From contig NZ_CP125370.1 of the NCBI RefSeq assembly GCF_030034735.1, forward strand, positions 4,387,001 through 4,451,000: 64,000 nt of DNA. Reading direction: 5' to 3'. A model generated the notes under the pieces. The model was given only the letters and a program-made list of their open reading frames with translations. It was not told the DNA's origin and ran no database searches. Position 1 is the first letter of the stretch; the number at the start of each line of letters is the position of its first letter. Source of the DNA: Paenibacillus sp. RC334 (GTDB lineage Bacteria > Bacillota > Bacilli > Paenibacillales > Paenibacillaceae). Below, piece after piece: positions 55,876-64,000 of the stretch. Position numbers and translations under genes: made by a program.

Positions 55876-57003
55876 ATGACACATAACAAGAAATTGAAGA
55901 CATATCCACTTACAAAAGCTAAGCATGTAAAGGTTCATGGTCGAACTACGCAAACACTTACACCACTAACTCTGTTTTGGACAGGCAGCGGCATTGAATT
56001 GAATATCAAGGGCTCGGAGCTGTGGATTGAAATTGAGGCCGATTACCAGGTGTATGAGCACTGGATCAGTATTGTCATCAATGGTGCCCCGATGAGTCGC
56101 TTGATGGTGACCGCAGGACGGCATTGGATTTGTCTTTTGAGAGGAATGAATCCTAACATGGTTAAAAATGTCCGGGTGGTCAAGGATGTCCAGCCTATGA
56201 GTTTTGACTCGCGCATCTTGTTGCAAATTCATGCCCTGAAGGTTGACGGAGAATTGCTGCCGGTCACAGATAAGCCTTACAAGGTGGAATTTATCGGTGA
56301 CAGCATTACCTCGGGAGAAGGAACGATTGGAGCAAAGGAGGAGACAGACTGGGTTCCCATGTTGTTCACGGCACTACATAATTATACAGCCATAACTGCC
56401 GAAGCACTGAATGCCGATTACCGAGTATTGTCACAAAGCGGATGGGGTGTCCTAACGAGTTGGGATAATAATCCGCATGCAAACATACCAGCATATTATG
56501 AGCAGATATGTGGTGTGCTCAGCGGAGAGAGAAATGAAGCATTAGGGGCATTTTCCGATCATGATTTTACCTCATGGCAGCCGGATGTGGTCGTGGTGAA
56601 TTTGGGGACTAATGACGGGGGAGCCTTCTATTCTCCCGCATGGACGGACCCAGCAAGCGGGAAAGTGTACAAGCAACGCTTGAACGAGGACGGGACATTC
56701 AATGAAGAAGATTTACAAGCTTTTGAAAACGCTACCGAAAATTTCCTTGTCAAGCTTCGGACCTGTAATCCTGCTGCCCATATTGTGTGGGCCTATGGGA
56801 TGCTTGGTACTCCGATGATGCCAGCGATCTACCGGGCGGTAGACGCGTACAAGAAAAGAACGAGGGATCGGAATGTGTCCGTGTTCCAACTGCCTAACAC
56901 GACGGAAGAAACGTTAGGGTCTCGCAGCCATCCAGGGCTTCTCGCCCATACCAAAGCGGCAAATGAGTTGACAGGGTATTTGCGAGAAATTTTAAAGAAT
57001 TAG
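55876..57003 (+). CDS. SGNH/GDSL esterase, CE2-like
   Basis: 375 residues. N-terminal beta domain (about 1-135; LFWTGSGIELNIKGSELWIE) like the jelly-roll of CE2 acetyl esterases, then the SGNH domain with the nucleophile in FIGDSITSGEG (block I), VVNLGTNDGG (block III) and SRSHPGLLAH (block V His). No signal peptide, so it acts inside or is released otherwise. AGGAGG before the ATG. It likely removes acetyl groups from sugars. The neighbouring glycan genes support this. Confidence 0.88.
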   Translation: MTHNKKLKTYPLTKAKHVKVHGRTTQTLTPLTLFWTGSGIELNIKGSELWIEIEADYQVYEHWISIVINGAPMSRLMVTAGRHWICLLRGMNPNMVKNVRVVKDVQPMSFDSRILLQIHALKVDGELLPVTDKPYKVEFIGDSITSGEGTIGAKEETDWVPMLFTALHNYTAITAEALNADYRVLSQSGWGVLTSWDNNPHANIPAYYEQICGVLSGERNEALGAFSDHDFTSWQPDVVVVNLGTNDGGAFYSPAWTDPASGKVYKQRLNEDGTFNEEDLQAFENATENFLVKLRTCNPAAHIVWAYGMLGTPMMPAIYRAVDAYKKRTRDRNVSVFQLPNTTEETLGSRSHPGLLAHTKAANELTGYLREILKN

Positions 57004-57058
57004 AATCCAGGAAGCAGAATCAACTCTGTTGAACCACTCTCTTGAAGTAAACATAACA

Positions 57059-57096
57059 TCACAACACCCAGGATATTTGTGTTCTGGGTGTTGTTG
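57059..57096 (+). terminator. Terminator after the esterase
   Basis: ACAACACCCAG ... CTGGGTGTTGTT, 11-bp stem. Confidence 0.85.
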
Positions 57097-57160
57097 ACAA
57101 TCATAGGAGAACCATAAACAGGAGGCAAATTCTTAATAAAGAAATACTCGTCTGATCTAT

Positions 57161-57577
57161 TTAGAAAAAAGGAGTCGAAGCGATGCCAGTAAATACCTCT
57201 GGACCGTTACGTACGGTCGTCGATACCCCGGAAATATAAGAGGAATACACTGTTTGTATCGCCCATGGCGCGGAAAGATCCTGTGCATTAAAAGCTTGCG
57301 TTTCAGTGGCTCCTGTGACGCCAAGTACACCCTCTGCCCGGTAAATAACATCGCTCGGATCGTAGTCGGTGCCACGTACGATTTCAACCGCATACGTATC
57401 ACCAAGTTCACCAATCAGACCTATGGAACCGCTAAAGGTCACAATCGGACCCGGTACAAGAAAAGTTCGCAGGGTAATCAAACCAAACCGCTCCGGTTCA
57501 GGACCCAGCTGGACATCGGGACCCTCACCTGATTTTGATGAATTTGTTGAACTTCTCATATCCAGAAAAAAACCCAT
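57161..57577 (-). CDS. Hypothetical beta-rich protein
   Basis: 138 residues, GGAGGG before the ATG at 57577. A short polar start (FFLDMRSSTNSSKSGEGP) precedes a beta-type domain with TFLVPGPIVTFSGSIGLIGEL, YAVEIVRGTDYDP and a Gly/Thr-rich end. No signal peptide or membrane segment. It resembles small spore-surface or exosporium-like proteins in composition, but I cannot name a family. Confidence 0.7.
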   Translation of the reverse strand: MGFFLDMRSSTNSSKSGEGPDVQLGPEPERFGLITLRTFLVPGPIVTFSGSIGLIGELGDTYAVEIVRGTDYDPSDVIYRAEGVLGVTGATETQAFNAQDLSAPWAIQTVYSSYISGVSTTVRNGPEVFTGIASTPFF

Positions 57578-57742
57578 TGCTTATCCCTCCAAATTGCAAG
57601 ATACTCCATGATATGCGAGAAATTCTTAAGCGACTTGGACAAATTAGCAATAAATCTATCAATTCAGCTTAAAATAACCGATAGTAAATACATATGATAT
57701 AAGCACTAGAAATGAATATGTAGATAGAAAGCAGGGGGTTTG

Positions 57743-59737
57743 ATGAAACAACTGAAACGACTGAAAACATTAACACTACGTAAGAAATTAACAGCAGCAT
57801 TCTTGCTGGTCATGCTTGTTCCTAGTATTATTGTCAGCTCTTTTTCTTATCAGGCAGCGTATAACCAGACAGACCAGCAATTAATGGACAGTGCGACGAC
57901 TAGCGTTACCGCAGCCGACCGCGCAGTCACCCAGACGATTCAAGCCAAAATTGCAGATATCGAATATTACGCTACTACGATGACGGCCAGTGACAACACT
58001 CCAGAAGCAGATGCAGCACTCCTGACGGAGCTGCAAATCTATTTGAAAATGCATGCGGAAGCCCTCGATATGTTCGTAGGAACTCCTGAAGGAAAACTCA
58101 TTATTGGCAAAGCCGTAGGCTCCACAAACGATCCTCGTGAGCGTCCGTGGTACAAACAGGCCATGGAGAAACCCGGACAAACCGTAATCAGCCCTGTCGG
58201 ACTCAATACAGCTAAGGTCGCCGTTGTGTATATTTCACGTACGCTTCCTGACAATAGCGGTGTTCTCGGTCTTTCCCTGAACCTGAATAATTTAAAGGAA
58301 ATTACGAATTTAAAAATCGGGCAGCAAGGTTATGTCATGATATTGGATAACACCAAGCGTATCGTTACTCACCCGATAGAAGTCAGCGGAAGTACGAAAT
58401 TGGGAGAAATGTTGCCACAACTGTTCACCTCCAAGGAAGGCAGCTTTAATTACAAACTGGATGGCGTAGCCAAAAACCTGATTTTTAAAACTAACGCTCT
58501 GACCGGCTGGAAAATTGCTGGAACGATGGACAAGTCGGAAACAAATGCTTCCGCCAAACCGATCCTCATCACGACCATCGTGGTGCTGGTCATTTCAGCT
58601 ATCGTCATCGGTGTGCTGGCGCTGTGGCTAATCAGCAGTATACTCAAACCGATCCAAAGATTGCGTAATTCTATGGATGCTATCAGCCAAGGCAATCTTT
58701 CCATCAATGTCGCTACGAACAGCACAGATGAAATCGGCGACTTATCGAGATATTTTCAAAAAACGGTGGATAGCCTGCGTAACATGATCAAAGAAATCCA
58801 AGCCATGACAGGCAATCTGTCAGCCTCCTCGCAAGAGCTCGCCGCAGGTGCAGAACAAACAACCCGCGCGATTGAACATGTGACCGAAGCCATTCAGGAT
58901 GTGGCCGCAGGCAGCGAAAGACAAGCCAACAATGCCAAAGAAAATCAGGATCGTGTGTCAGGTATGTCAACAGATATCGCGGCTATGACCGAGGCCATGA
59001 CTGAAATGACCACGTTCTCTTCTCAGGCCATTCAGGCGTCGGATACAGGCAGTGAACATATCGGCAATAGTGTCGTCTCCATTGACGGCATTCGCACAAC
59101 AGTGGAAGAGCTGGATACGATTATTGGCGCATTGAGTGAACGATCCGGACGAATCGGAACGATTGTCACGGTCATTACCGAAATCGCCAGCCAGACCAAC
59201 CTGCTCGCCCTGAACGCTTCTATTGAAGCAGCACGCGCCGGAGAGCATGGTAAAGGCTTTGCAGTTGTAGCGACTGAAGTCCGCAAGCTAGCGGAAAACT
59301 CAGCTCATTCGGCACAACAGATCCGTGAGCAAATTCAAGGGATTCAAAACGGCGTATCCGAGGCCCTGACCTCGATGGAATCTGCCAAAGAGCGCGTAAG
59401 CGAAGGCATTAATTCCGTGGATCTGTCCGGCCGCTCCTTCTCCCGAATTCGTAGAGCGATCGTTAAATCGGCGAAGCAGCTTGACAACGTCTCAGCTTCT
59501 ACAGCAGGAGTAGCACAAGGAACAAGTGCAGTGGTCGGCAGTATGGAGGAAATTACACGTATTGCCGAAGAAGCCGCATCCCATACCGAGACGGTATCTG
59601 CGGCCGCAGAGGAACAGCTCGCCTCCATGGAAGAGATCGGTTCCTCTGCCGCAGATTTAACCCGTCTGGCAGAACAGCTCCAAGATTTGCTGGCACAGTT
59701 CCAATTGGATGAAACAAATAACAGTTCTGACCGATAA
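57743..59737 (+). CDS. Methyl-accepting chemotaxis protein
   Basis: 664 residues from ATG 57743 (AGGGGG upstream; a TTG one codon earlier is less likely). Helix 1 about 20-40, an outside dCache sensor of about 235 residues ([20 protein letters not shown]), helix 2 about 275-297 ([21 protein letters not shown]), HAMP, then the signalling domain with the hairpin [20 protein letters not shown] and [16 protein letters not shown]. Paired with a YjfB-like gene 37 bases downstream. The ligand is not predictable. Confidence 0.95.
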   Translation: MKQLKRLKTLTLRKKLTAAFLLVMLVPSIIVSSFSYQAAYNQTDQQLMDSATTSVTAADRAVTQTIQAKIADIEYYATTMTASDNTPEADAALLTELQIYLKMHAEALDMFVGTPEGKLIIGKAVGSTNDPRERPWYKQAMEKPGQTVISPVGLNTAKVAVVYISRTLPDNSGVLGLSLNLNNLKEITNLKIGQQGYVMILDNTKRIVTHPIEVSGSTKLGEMLPQLFTSKEGSFNYKLDGVAKNLIFKTNALTGWKIAGTMDKSETNASAKPILITTIVVLVISAIVIGVLALWLISSILKPIQRLRNSMDAISQGNLSINVATNSTDEIGDLSRYFQKTVDSLRNMIKEIQAMTGNLSASSQELAAGAEQTTRAIEHVTEAIQDVAAGSERQANNAKENQDRVSGMSTDIAAMTEAMTEMTTFSSQAIQASDTGSEHIGNSVVSIDGIRTTVEELDTIIGALSERSGRIGTIVTVITEIASQTNLLALNASIEAARAGEHGKGFAVVATEVRKLAENSAHSAQQIREQIQGIQNGVSEALTSMESAKERVSEGINSVDLSGRSFSRIRRAIVKSAKQLDNVSASTAGVAQGTSAVVGSMEEITRIAEEAASHTETVSAAAEEQLASMEEIGSSAADLTRLAEQLQDLLAQFQLDETNNSSDR

Positions 59738-59774
59738 ATAGTAAGAGTCTTCACGACAAAGGAGGAATGAAAAC

Positions 59775-59951
59775 ATGGATATCGCAGCATTATCAACAGG
59801 TATGAGCCAGGCCAGCTTGGCGCAAGCCGTGAGCGTGAAAGTATTGGGTATGGCTAAGGATCAAGCTGGTGAACAGGGACAAGCACTGATCCAGATGATG
59901 GAAAAAAGCGTACAGCCTCATCTCGGAGGTCAACTGGACCTTCGGGCGTAG
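59775..59951 (+). CDS. yjfB: YjfB-family putative motility protein
   Basis: 58 residues. GGAGG eight bases before ATG 59775. The sequence MDIAALSTGMSQASLAQAVS, then VKVLGMAKDQAGEQGQALIQMM, and a Gln/Leu-rich end matches the small YjfB family of Bacilli, described as putative motility proteins. It follows the chemoreceptor on the same transcript. Confidence 0.88.
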   Translation: MDIAALSTGMSQASLAQAVSVKVLGMAKDQAGEQGQALIQMMEKSVQPHLGGQLDLRA

Positions 59952-59969
59952 CTTCACCGCTATTCGACG

Positions 59970-60018
59970 GGCGATCTGTTCGGTTCTAAACGGACCGGAG
60001 CAGATCGCCTATTTTTTT
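59970..60018 (+). terminator. Terminator after the chemoreceptor-yjfB pair
   Basis: GGCGATCTG ... CAGATCGCC with an inner CGGT/ACCG stem, followed by TATTTTTTT. Confidence 0.92.
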
Positions 60019-60141
60019 AACACATCTACCATCGCGATTTTTCGTTCAGCGCAAAACGTAGTAAACTATACATATCGTCCACGGCCTTGGTTCGGAGGAT
60101 AGAGCAAAAACCGCACAATGAAAGAGGAGGATACATAAATC

Positions 60142-61497
60142 ATGAGTTATTCCGCATATTTCGAAAAGGTCAGAGAGCAGCAGCTTGATGAGCTGAAGGA
60201 TTGGTTGTCCATTCCGAGTATTTCCGCATTATCCGAGCATAAAGGAGACATTAACAAAGCAGCCGATTGGCTTGCCGCCAAACTGACGTCTGCCGGATTG
60301 GAAAACGTTGAAATCATTCCGACTAAAGGCCATCCGCTGGTGTATGCGGATTATCTGCACGCACCCGGTAAACCGACAATCCTCGTGTACGGTCACTATG
60401 ATGTACAGCCAGTCGACCCGCTTCATCTGTGGGAAACTCCACCGTTCGAGCCGTCGATCCGTGACGGAAAGCTGTATGCGCGCGGAGCTACAGATGATAA
60501 GGGTCAGGTATTCTTGCACATTAAGGCGGTCGAAGCCATTTTGAAGCAGGAAGGCAAGCTGCCGCTGAACATCAAATTTTGCATCGAGGGCGAGGAAGAA
60601 GTGTCCAGCCCGAGCCTACTTGAATTTTTGCAGACAGGTGCAGACCGTCTGGCTGCCGACGCTGTACTGGTATCCGACACCTCCCTGATCGAAAAAGGCA
60701 AGCCTGCCATTTGCACAGGTCTGCGCGGATTGTGCTCACTGGAAGTTTCGATCCACACCGCCAATACGGATCTGCATTCTGGCTCCTTTGGCGGCGGTGT
60801 GCCGAACGCGTTGCATGCCCTAGTATCCTTGCTGGCAACGCTGCATGACGACAAGGGACGCGTCAGCATCGACGGTTTCTACGACGATGTCGCGCCGCTA
60901 TCGGCTGAGATGAGAGCAGAGTTCGTGAAGCAAGATTTCAATGAGAGCAAGTTGCAAAAGGATCTTGCGCTTGATTCCCTGTACGGCGAAGAAGGATTCA
61001 GCTTCGTCGAGCGTGTCGGGGCACGTCCGACGCTGGAGCTGAACGGCGTGTATGGCGGCTTCCAGGGCGAAGGCACGAAGACGGTCATTCCGAAGGAAGC
61101 TCACGCCAAAATTACGTGCCGCCTGGTTGCCAACCAGAATCCGCAGGACATTCTGGACAAAATCGAGCGCCATCTGCGCGCCCATGTTCCGACAGGTGCC
61201 ACGCTGAACATCCAGCAGGGTGAAAAAGCGAACGCGTTTAACATCGACCCGTCACACGCATTTCTGCAAGCAGCGGCAGATGCTTTTGAGAAGGTATACG
61301 GTGTACGTGCCCTGTTTACCAAGGACGGCGGCTCCATCCCAATCGTGGAAACTTTCTCCCGTGTGCTAACTGCACCCGTCGTATTGATGGGCTTTGGCTT
61401 GCCGGATGAGAACTTACACGCGCCGAATGAGCATTTTAATTTGGAAAATTTTGATAAGGGTCTGCTGACCATTGTGGAATTTTTGAAATCTGTGTAA
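60142..61497 (+). CDS. M20-family dipeptidase
   Basis: 451 residues. Zinc-dependent peptidase with metal ligands in YGHYDVQPVDP (His, Asp), GATDDKGQ, EGEEEVSSPS (catalytic Glu and metal Glu), SDTS and HAPNEHFNLENF (His). The dimerisation lid inserts at about 200-350. It is of the bacterial dipeptidase type related to carnosinases (CNDP-like). AGAGGAGG before the ATG. Single gene with its own terminator. Confidence 0.93.
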   Translation: MSYSAYFEKVREQQLDELKDWLSIPSISALSEHKGDINKAADWLAAKLTSAGLENVEIIPTKGHPLVYADYLHAPGKPTILVYGHYDVQPVDPLHLWETPPFEPSIRDGKLYARGATDDKGQVFLHIKAVEAILKQEGKLPLNIKFCIEGEEEVSSPSLLEFLQTGADRLAADAVLVSDTSLIEKGKPAICTGLRGLCSLEVSIHTANTDLHSGSFGGGVPNALHALVSLLATLHDDKGRVSIDGFYDDVAPLSAEMRAEFVKQDFNESKLQKDLALDSLYGEEGFSFVERVGARPTLELNGVYGGFQGEGTKTVIPKEAHAKITCRLVANQNPQDILDKIERHLRAHVPTGATLNIQQGEKANAFNIDPSHAFLQAAADAFEKVYGVRALFTKDGGSIPIVETFSRVLTAPVVLMGFGLPDENLHAPNEHFNLENFDKGLLTIVEFLKSV

Positions 61498-61504
61498 GCT
61501 GATA

Positions 61505-61556
61505 CCAAAAAAGCATTCACGGCATGTGATCAACCATGCTTCGTGAATGCTTTTTT
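61505..61556 (+). terminator. Terminator after the dipeptidase
   Basis: AAAAAAGCATTCACG ... CGTGAATGCTTTTTT with inner GCATG/CATGC; A and T tracts on both sides, so it may act on both strands. Confidence 0.9.
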
Positions 61557-61573
61557 ACATTGGCTGCCGTCGC

Positions 61574-61951
61574 CTAAGAAAAACGGGTGTAGCGCAACAG
61601 ACGAACCAGCCGATTCAACCGTTCTATTTCCCGATCCAACTCGTGAAGCGGTTGCCCGGCCAAAGCAGCGTTCGCTCTCAGATCACGCAGCGGGTTCATT
61701 TTCCGACCCATAAGTTTCAACACCGTGGCCTTCCCCATGTTGTTCACCACCGCATATTGCGTTAGCGGGTCAAGCTCAATCCACAAAACATGATGATGCT
61801 GAAAAAACGACAATAGTTGCTTTTTCAATTCTTCAAGCTCACCTGTAATTTGCGGATGATGATGAAAAGCCACATAGCCCATCACCCGCAGGTCACTTAT
61901 GATTTGTTCCAGTTGAAGCGTTTCGTTTATGTACACATTATTCGTCCTCAT
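61574..61951 (-). CDS. Hypothetical cytoplasmic protein
   Basis: 125 residues from ATG 61951 (weak AAGGAA upstream; an earlier GTG at 61999 is possible). Mostly helical: LQLEQIISDLRVMGYVAFHH, then ELEELKKQLLSFFQHH, and a basic end REIERLNRLVRLLRYTRF. No known motif. Convergent with the dipeptidase. Confidence 0.6.
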   Translation of the reverse strand: MRTNNVYINETLQLEQIISDLRVMGYVAFHHHPQITGELEELKKQLLSFFQHHHVLWIELDPLTQYAVVNNMGKATVLKLMGRKMNPLRDLRANAALAGQPLHELDREIERLNRLVRLLRYTRFS

Positions 61952-62057
61952 GCGATTCCTTGCGCCGTTCGTATAATTTTCCCGGATGACGTTCACCACC
62001 TGACTATCGTTATCTTTTTATCGGTATGCTTCCATCATATACAAAAAAACAACCGGC

Positions 62058-62549
62058 TTATACGCCAGTTGTTTCCCGTTCCACAAAATACTTATTGGTC
62101 ATATAATGAGCCTTGCCTCTGGAAGTGTCGACCATTCCCTTTTTGTTATCGAGAAAAACAATTTCCCGGCATTTGGTGCAATACCACTTGGTCCGCTTAA
62201 AGGGAGATTCCGTTACATACGAGGTACCGCATTTGCAATCTACTTTGATCAAGGTTTCTGTTGATTTGTAAGCTTGGGACAGCTCCTTCAAGCCTGTATC
62301 CGGCTGTTGAACCGGGATAATGACTTCCTGATAGCTTGAATACTGATTATGAACTTTAAAATCAGCCACCAGTTCCGCATGTAGCCCAAAGTACTCTTTG
62401 CCAATCTCGGTTACAAATTTTTTGCCAATTCTGTAACACTCAAGCCATTCCTGTATCTGTTGATTAGACAAAGGCACTGTGCCCTTGATACCGCTATTTA
62501 ATGTGTAAGTCATGATGTATAAAGTATCATCTTGTCTATGTCCGTACAT
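62058..62549 (-). CDS. Zinc-ribbon protein, paralogue 1
   Basis: 163 residues. N-terminal MTYTLNSGIKGTVPLSNQQI and the FVTEIGKEYFGLHAELVADF block, then a C-terminal CKCGTSY ... WYCTKCREIVFLDNKKG zinc ribbon (CxC, CxxC). About half its residues match the next gene at 62686, including the end GMVDTSRGKAHYMTNKYFVER. No family name known to me; the ribbon suggests nucleic-acid or protein binding. Confidence 0.72.
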   Translation of the reverse strand: MYGHRQDDTLYIMTYTLNSGIKGTVPLSNQQIQEWLECYRIGKKFVTEIGKEYFGLHAELVADFKVHNQYSSYQEVIIPVQQPDTGLKELSQAYKSTETLIKVDCKCGTSYVTESPFKRTKWYCTKCREIVFLDNKKGMVDTSRGKAHYMTNKYFVERETTGV

Positions 62550-62685
62550 GAGAAGCCTCCTTATAATACACTTGATAATGTACTACAAAGCGCAAAAAAC
62601 ATCAATTTTATTATTTGGCAAAAGGTTATAGCTGATTTATAAAGCTCAGGGAATGCACATATAGAATAAAAGCAACTGACCTGGG

Positions 62686-63168
62686 TCAGTTGCTTTGTCT
62701 TTCCACATAGTATTTGTTGGTCATATACCACGCCTTGCCTTTTTCCGTATCCACCATACCCTTTTTGCGATCCAGGAACACAATGTTATTGCATTCCTTG
62801 CATGACCACTTGGTCCTTTTATGCGGCGACTCTTCTATATAGGAAGCTCCGCATTTGCACTCTACCTGAATTAACGTTTTATACTGACTGTACGCCTCTG
62901 CCAACGGGTCTACGTCTACAGCTTTACTTACCACCGCAGGCTGTATCATGGATATATGATCCCGCTGCTCCGAGTATTCATTATGTACCTTAAAATCTGC
63001 TACCAATTCAGGATTCAAACCAAAATACTGTTTACCAACTACCGTTACAAACTTGCTGCCAATTCGATATGCTTTTATCCATTCCTGAACCTGCTTACTG
63101 GATAGGTCGACTGTTCCCTTTATACCGCTGTTCAGCGTATAGGTCATCAAATGTTCGTTTTGTGTCAT
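62686..63168 (-). CDS. Zinc-ribbon protein, paralogue 2
   Basis: 160 residues. Same plan as its neighbour: MTYTLNSGIKGTVDLSSKQV, GKQYFGLNPELVADFKVHN, a variable middle, and a ribbon CKCGASY ... WSCKECNNIVFLDRKKG. The middle section (QPAVVSKAVDVDPL) differs most. Start at 63168 has GGGGAG upstream. The pair arose by tandem duplication and diverged to about 50-60 % by eye. Confidence 0.72.
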   Translation of the reverse strand: MTQNEHLMTYTLNSGIKGTVDLSSKQVQEWIKAYRIGSKFVTVVGKQYFGLNPELVADFKVHNEYSEQRDHISMIQPAVVSKAVDVDPLAEAYSQYKTLIQVECKCGASYIEESPHKRTKWSCKECNNIVFLDRKKGMVDTEKGKAWYMTNKYYVERQSN

Positions 63169-63477
63169 ATGTCTCCCCGTTCACCTCCGATCAAGAATAT
63201 ACCACAGGTAGACCTAAGCAAAAGCTACTTACTGCTACCTGAAGCAACGAGCTTTTCTGCCTTGTGATCCTTTTAATACAAGTATAACTCAAAACCCGAG
63301 CTGTCTTCCATTTTGTCTATATCCTGAGCACTGATTTCGCAGGGATCTATACTCGCCTCCTTAGACTATCACAAGATGCATTTTTATCTTTTTATCACTT
63401 TGTGGTACAGTCTTCTACATTAATCATTCATGCGAGTTGGCGGATAAGCTAATGGTAGTTTCTTCCTTCCTTATATA
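63169..63477. other. Intergenic region
   Basis: About 300 AT-rich bases. No coding frame, tRNA or clear terminator is seen. Confidence 0.5.
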
Positions 63478-63714
63478 TTACAACACTTTTGTACAAATTC
63501 CTACATGTTTCAGCGGTGTAATCGTTTTTTTCGTCACCTTGCCAGAGTAAGTGCTCCCGCTTATACTCAATAGCCTTTTCATATGTACCACCAGGTTCGC
63601 AACATACATTTTGATGAATTCTTCATTAGGGAGTTGAGCGTACCAGAGATACTGGCTTTTCATTTTATAGAGTAAAAATAATTTCCAAAGACCATTTTCG
63701 TTTTTTGAATTCAT
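63478..63714 (-). CDS. Doubtful small ORF
   Basis: 78 codons starting at ATG 63714 without an RBS. WKLFLLYKMKSQYLWYAQLP and the basic rest read like protein, yet there is no motif. It could be a degraded gene. Confidence 0.3.
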   Translation of the reverse strand: MNSKNENGLWKLFLLYKMKSQYLWYAQLPNEEFIKMYVANLVVHMKRLLSISGSTYSGKVTKKTITPLKHVGICTKVL

Positions 63715-63752
63715 TCGTGTGATATATTTTCTCTTAGGGAGGCGAATCCATT

Positions 63753-63929
63753 TTGGAAAGAAAAAGTGTTATGGTGTATGAAGATATAAAAGAAAAATTA
63801 CAATCTATAAAAACAGAGTTAGGTTTGAGTAATGAAAATGATGTTGTCAGTTATTTGATCAGTGTATATGAACACTCCGATTCTCTGCCCAAAAAATCTC
63901 AAATTCAACTCATTAAACTTATAAAATAG
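63753..63929 (+). CDS. Small ribbon-helix-helix-like protein
   Basis: 58 residues from a TTG at 63753 with AGGGAGG upstream. VMVYEDIKEKLQSIKTELGL, then SNENDVVSYLISVYE is the strand-helix-turn-helix pattern of RHH antitoxins and plasmid regulators (compare the xxYxKLKxxKxELGLxSxxxVIxYLI form). Probably DNA-binding. A terminator follows. No toxin is next to it within the window. Confidence 0.6.
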   Translation: MERKSVMVYEDIKEKLQSIKTELGLSNENDVVSYLISVYEHSDSLPKKSQIQLIKLIK

Positions 63930-63934
63930 AAACA

Positions 63935-63974
63935 CCAAAAATCCTTGAGTGTATAAGCGCCCAAGGATTTTTGG
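63935..63974 (+). terminator. Terminator after the RHH-like gene
   Basis: CCAAAAATCCTTG ... CAAGGATTTTTGG, 13-bp arms. Confidence 0.88.
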
Positions 63975-64000
63975 TAACGTAATTAATCAGGTATTTGAAA

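Overview
The window looks like chromosomal DNA of a Paenibacillus, most likely close to P. polymyxa. The grounds are moderate GC, strong AGGAGG-type ribosome-binding sites, sporulation genes (GerM, a Spo0E-type phosphatase), a PTS/LicT sugar system, a Spo0E-like small protein next to an AimR/Alo-like peptide receptor, and surface-glycan genes with Paenibacillus-type neighbours. The species is an inference from reading only; no search was run.

Layout. 1-1766: Na+/alanine-glycine symporter gene (cut by the window edge) under a tandem glycine riboswitch. 1.8-10.0 kb: beta-glucoside utilisation, with a GH1 6-phospho-beta-glucosidase and two Gfo/Idh oxidoreductases in one operon, a divergent frameshifted LacI regulator, then licT-bglP, each behind an RNA antiterminator/terminator pair. 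10.2-10.7 kb: membrane-anchored thioredoxin-like protein. 10.9-25.0 kb: a surface-glycan island with manC, an OmpR regulator, a 1476-residue membrane protein, a histidine kinase, a receiver-like small protein, a response regulator, three glycosyltransferases (one fused to a receiver-like domain) and a flippase. 25.4-28.1 kb: malate operon (malic/malolactic enzyme plus AEC-family permease).

28.1-32.0 kb is a small accessory region. It holds a small HTH protein, a Spo0E-type phosphatase, a secreted protein translationally coupled to a two-helix membrane protein, gene remnants, and an HTH-TPR receptor whose 3' end overlaps a 38-residue exported propeptide that has not been picked up as a gene before in this window. 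That receptor-peptide pair is the best candidate for a cell-cell signalling system here. 32.0-34.6 kb: second LacI regulator with divergent licH (GH4) and a perfect operator palindrome in its promoter.

34.7-49.6 kb is mostly ordinary chromosome: SDR enzymes, tRNA-Arg(UCU), asnB, gerM-rph-rdgB, a PgpA-like protein, a TetR regulator, an MBL hydrolase, a methyltransferase and a DUF72 protein. 49.6-57.0 kb is a second glycan cluster: glycosyltransferases, an NDP-sugar dehydratase, an NDP-sugar dehydrogenase, a methyltransferase split by a frameshift at a perfect A-AAA-AAG slippery site, a GT-D-type protein and an SGNH esterase. 57.1-64.0 kb: a hypothetical protein, a chemoreceptor with a YjfB-like partner, an M20 dipeptidase, tandem zinc-ribbon paralogues and a small ribbon-helix-helix-like protein.
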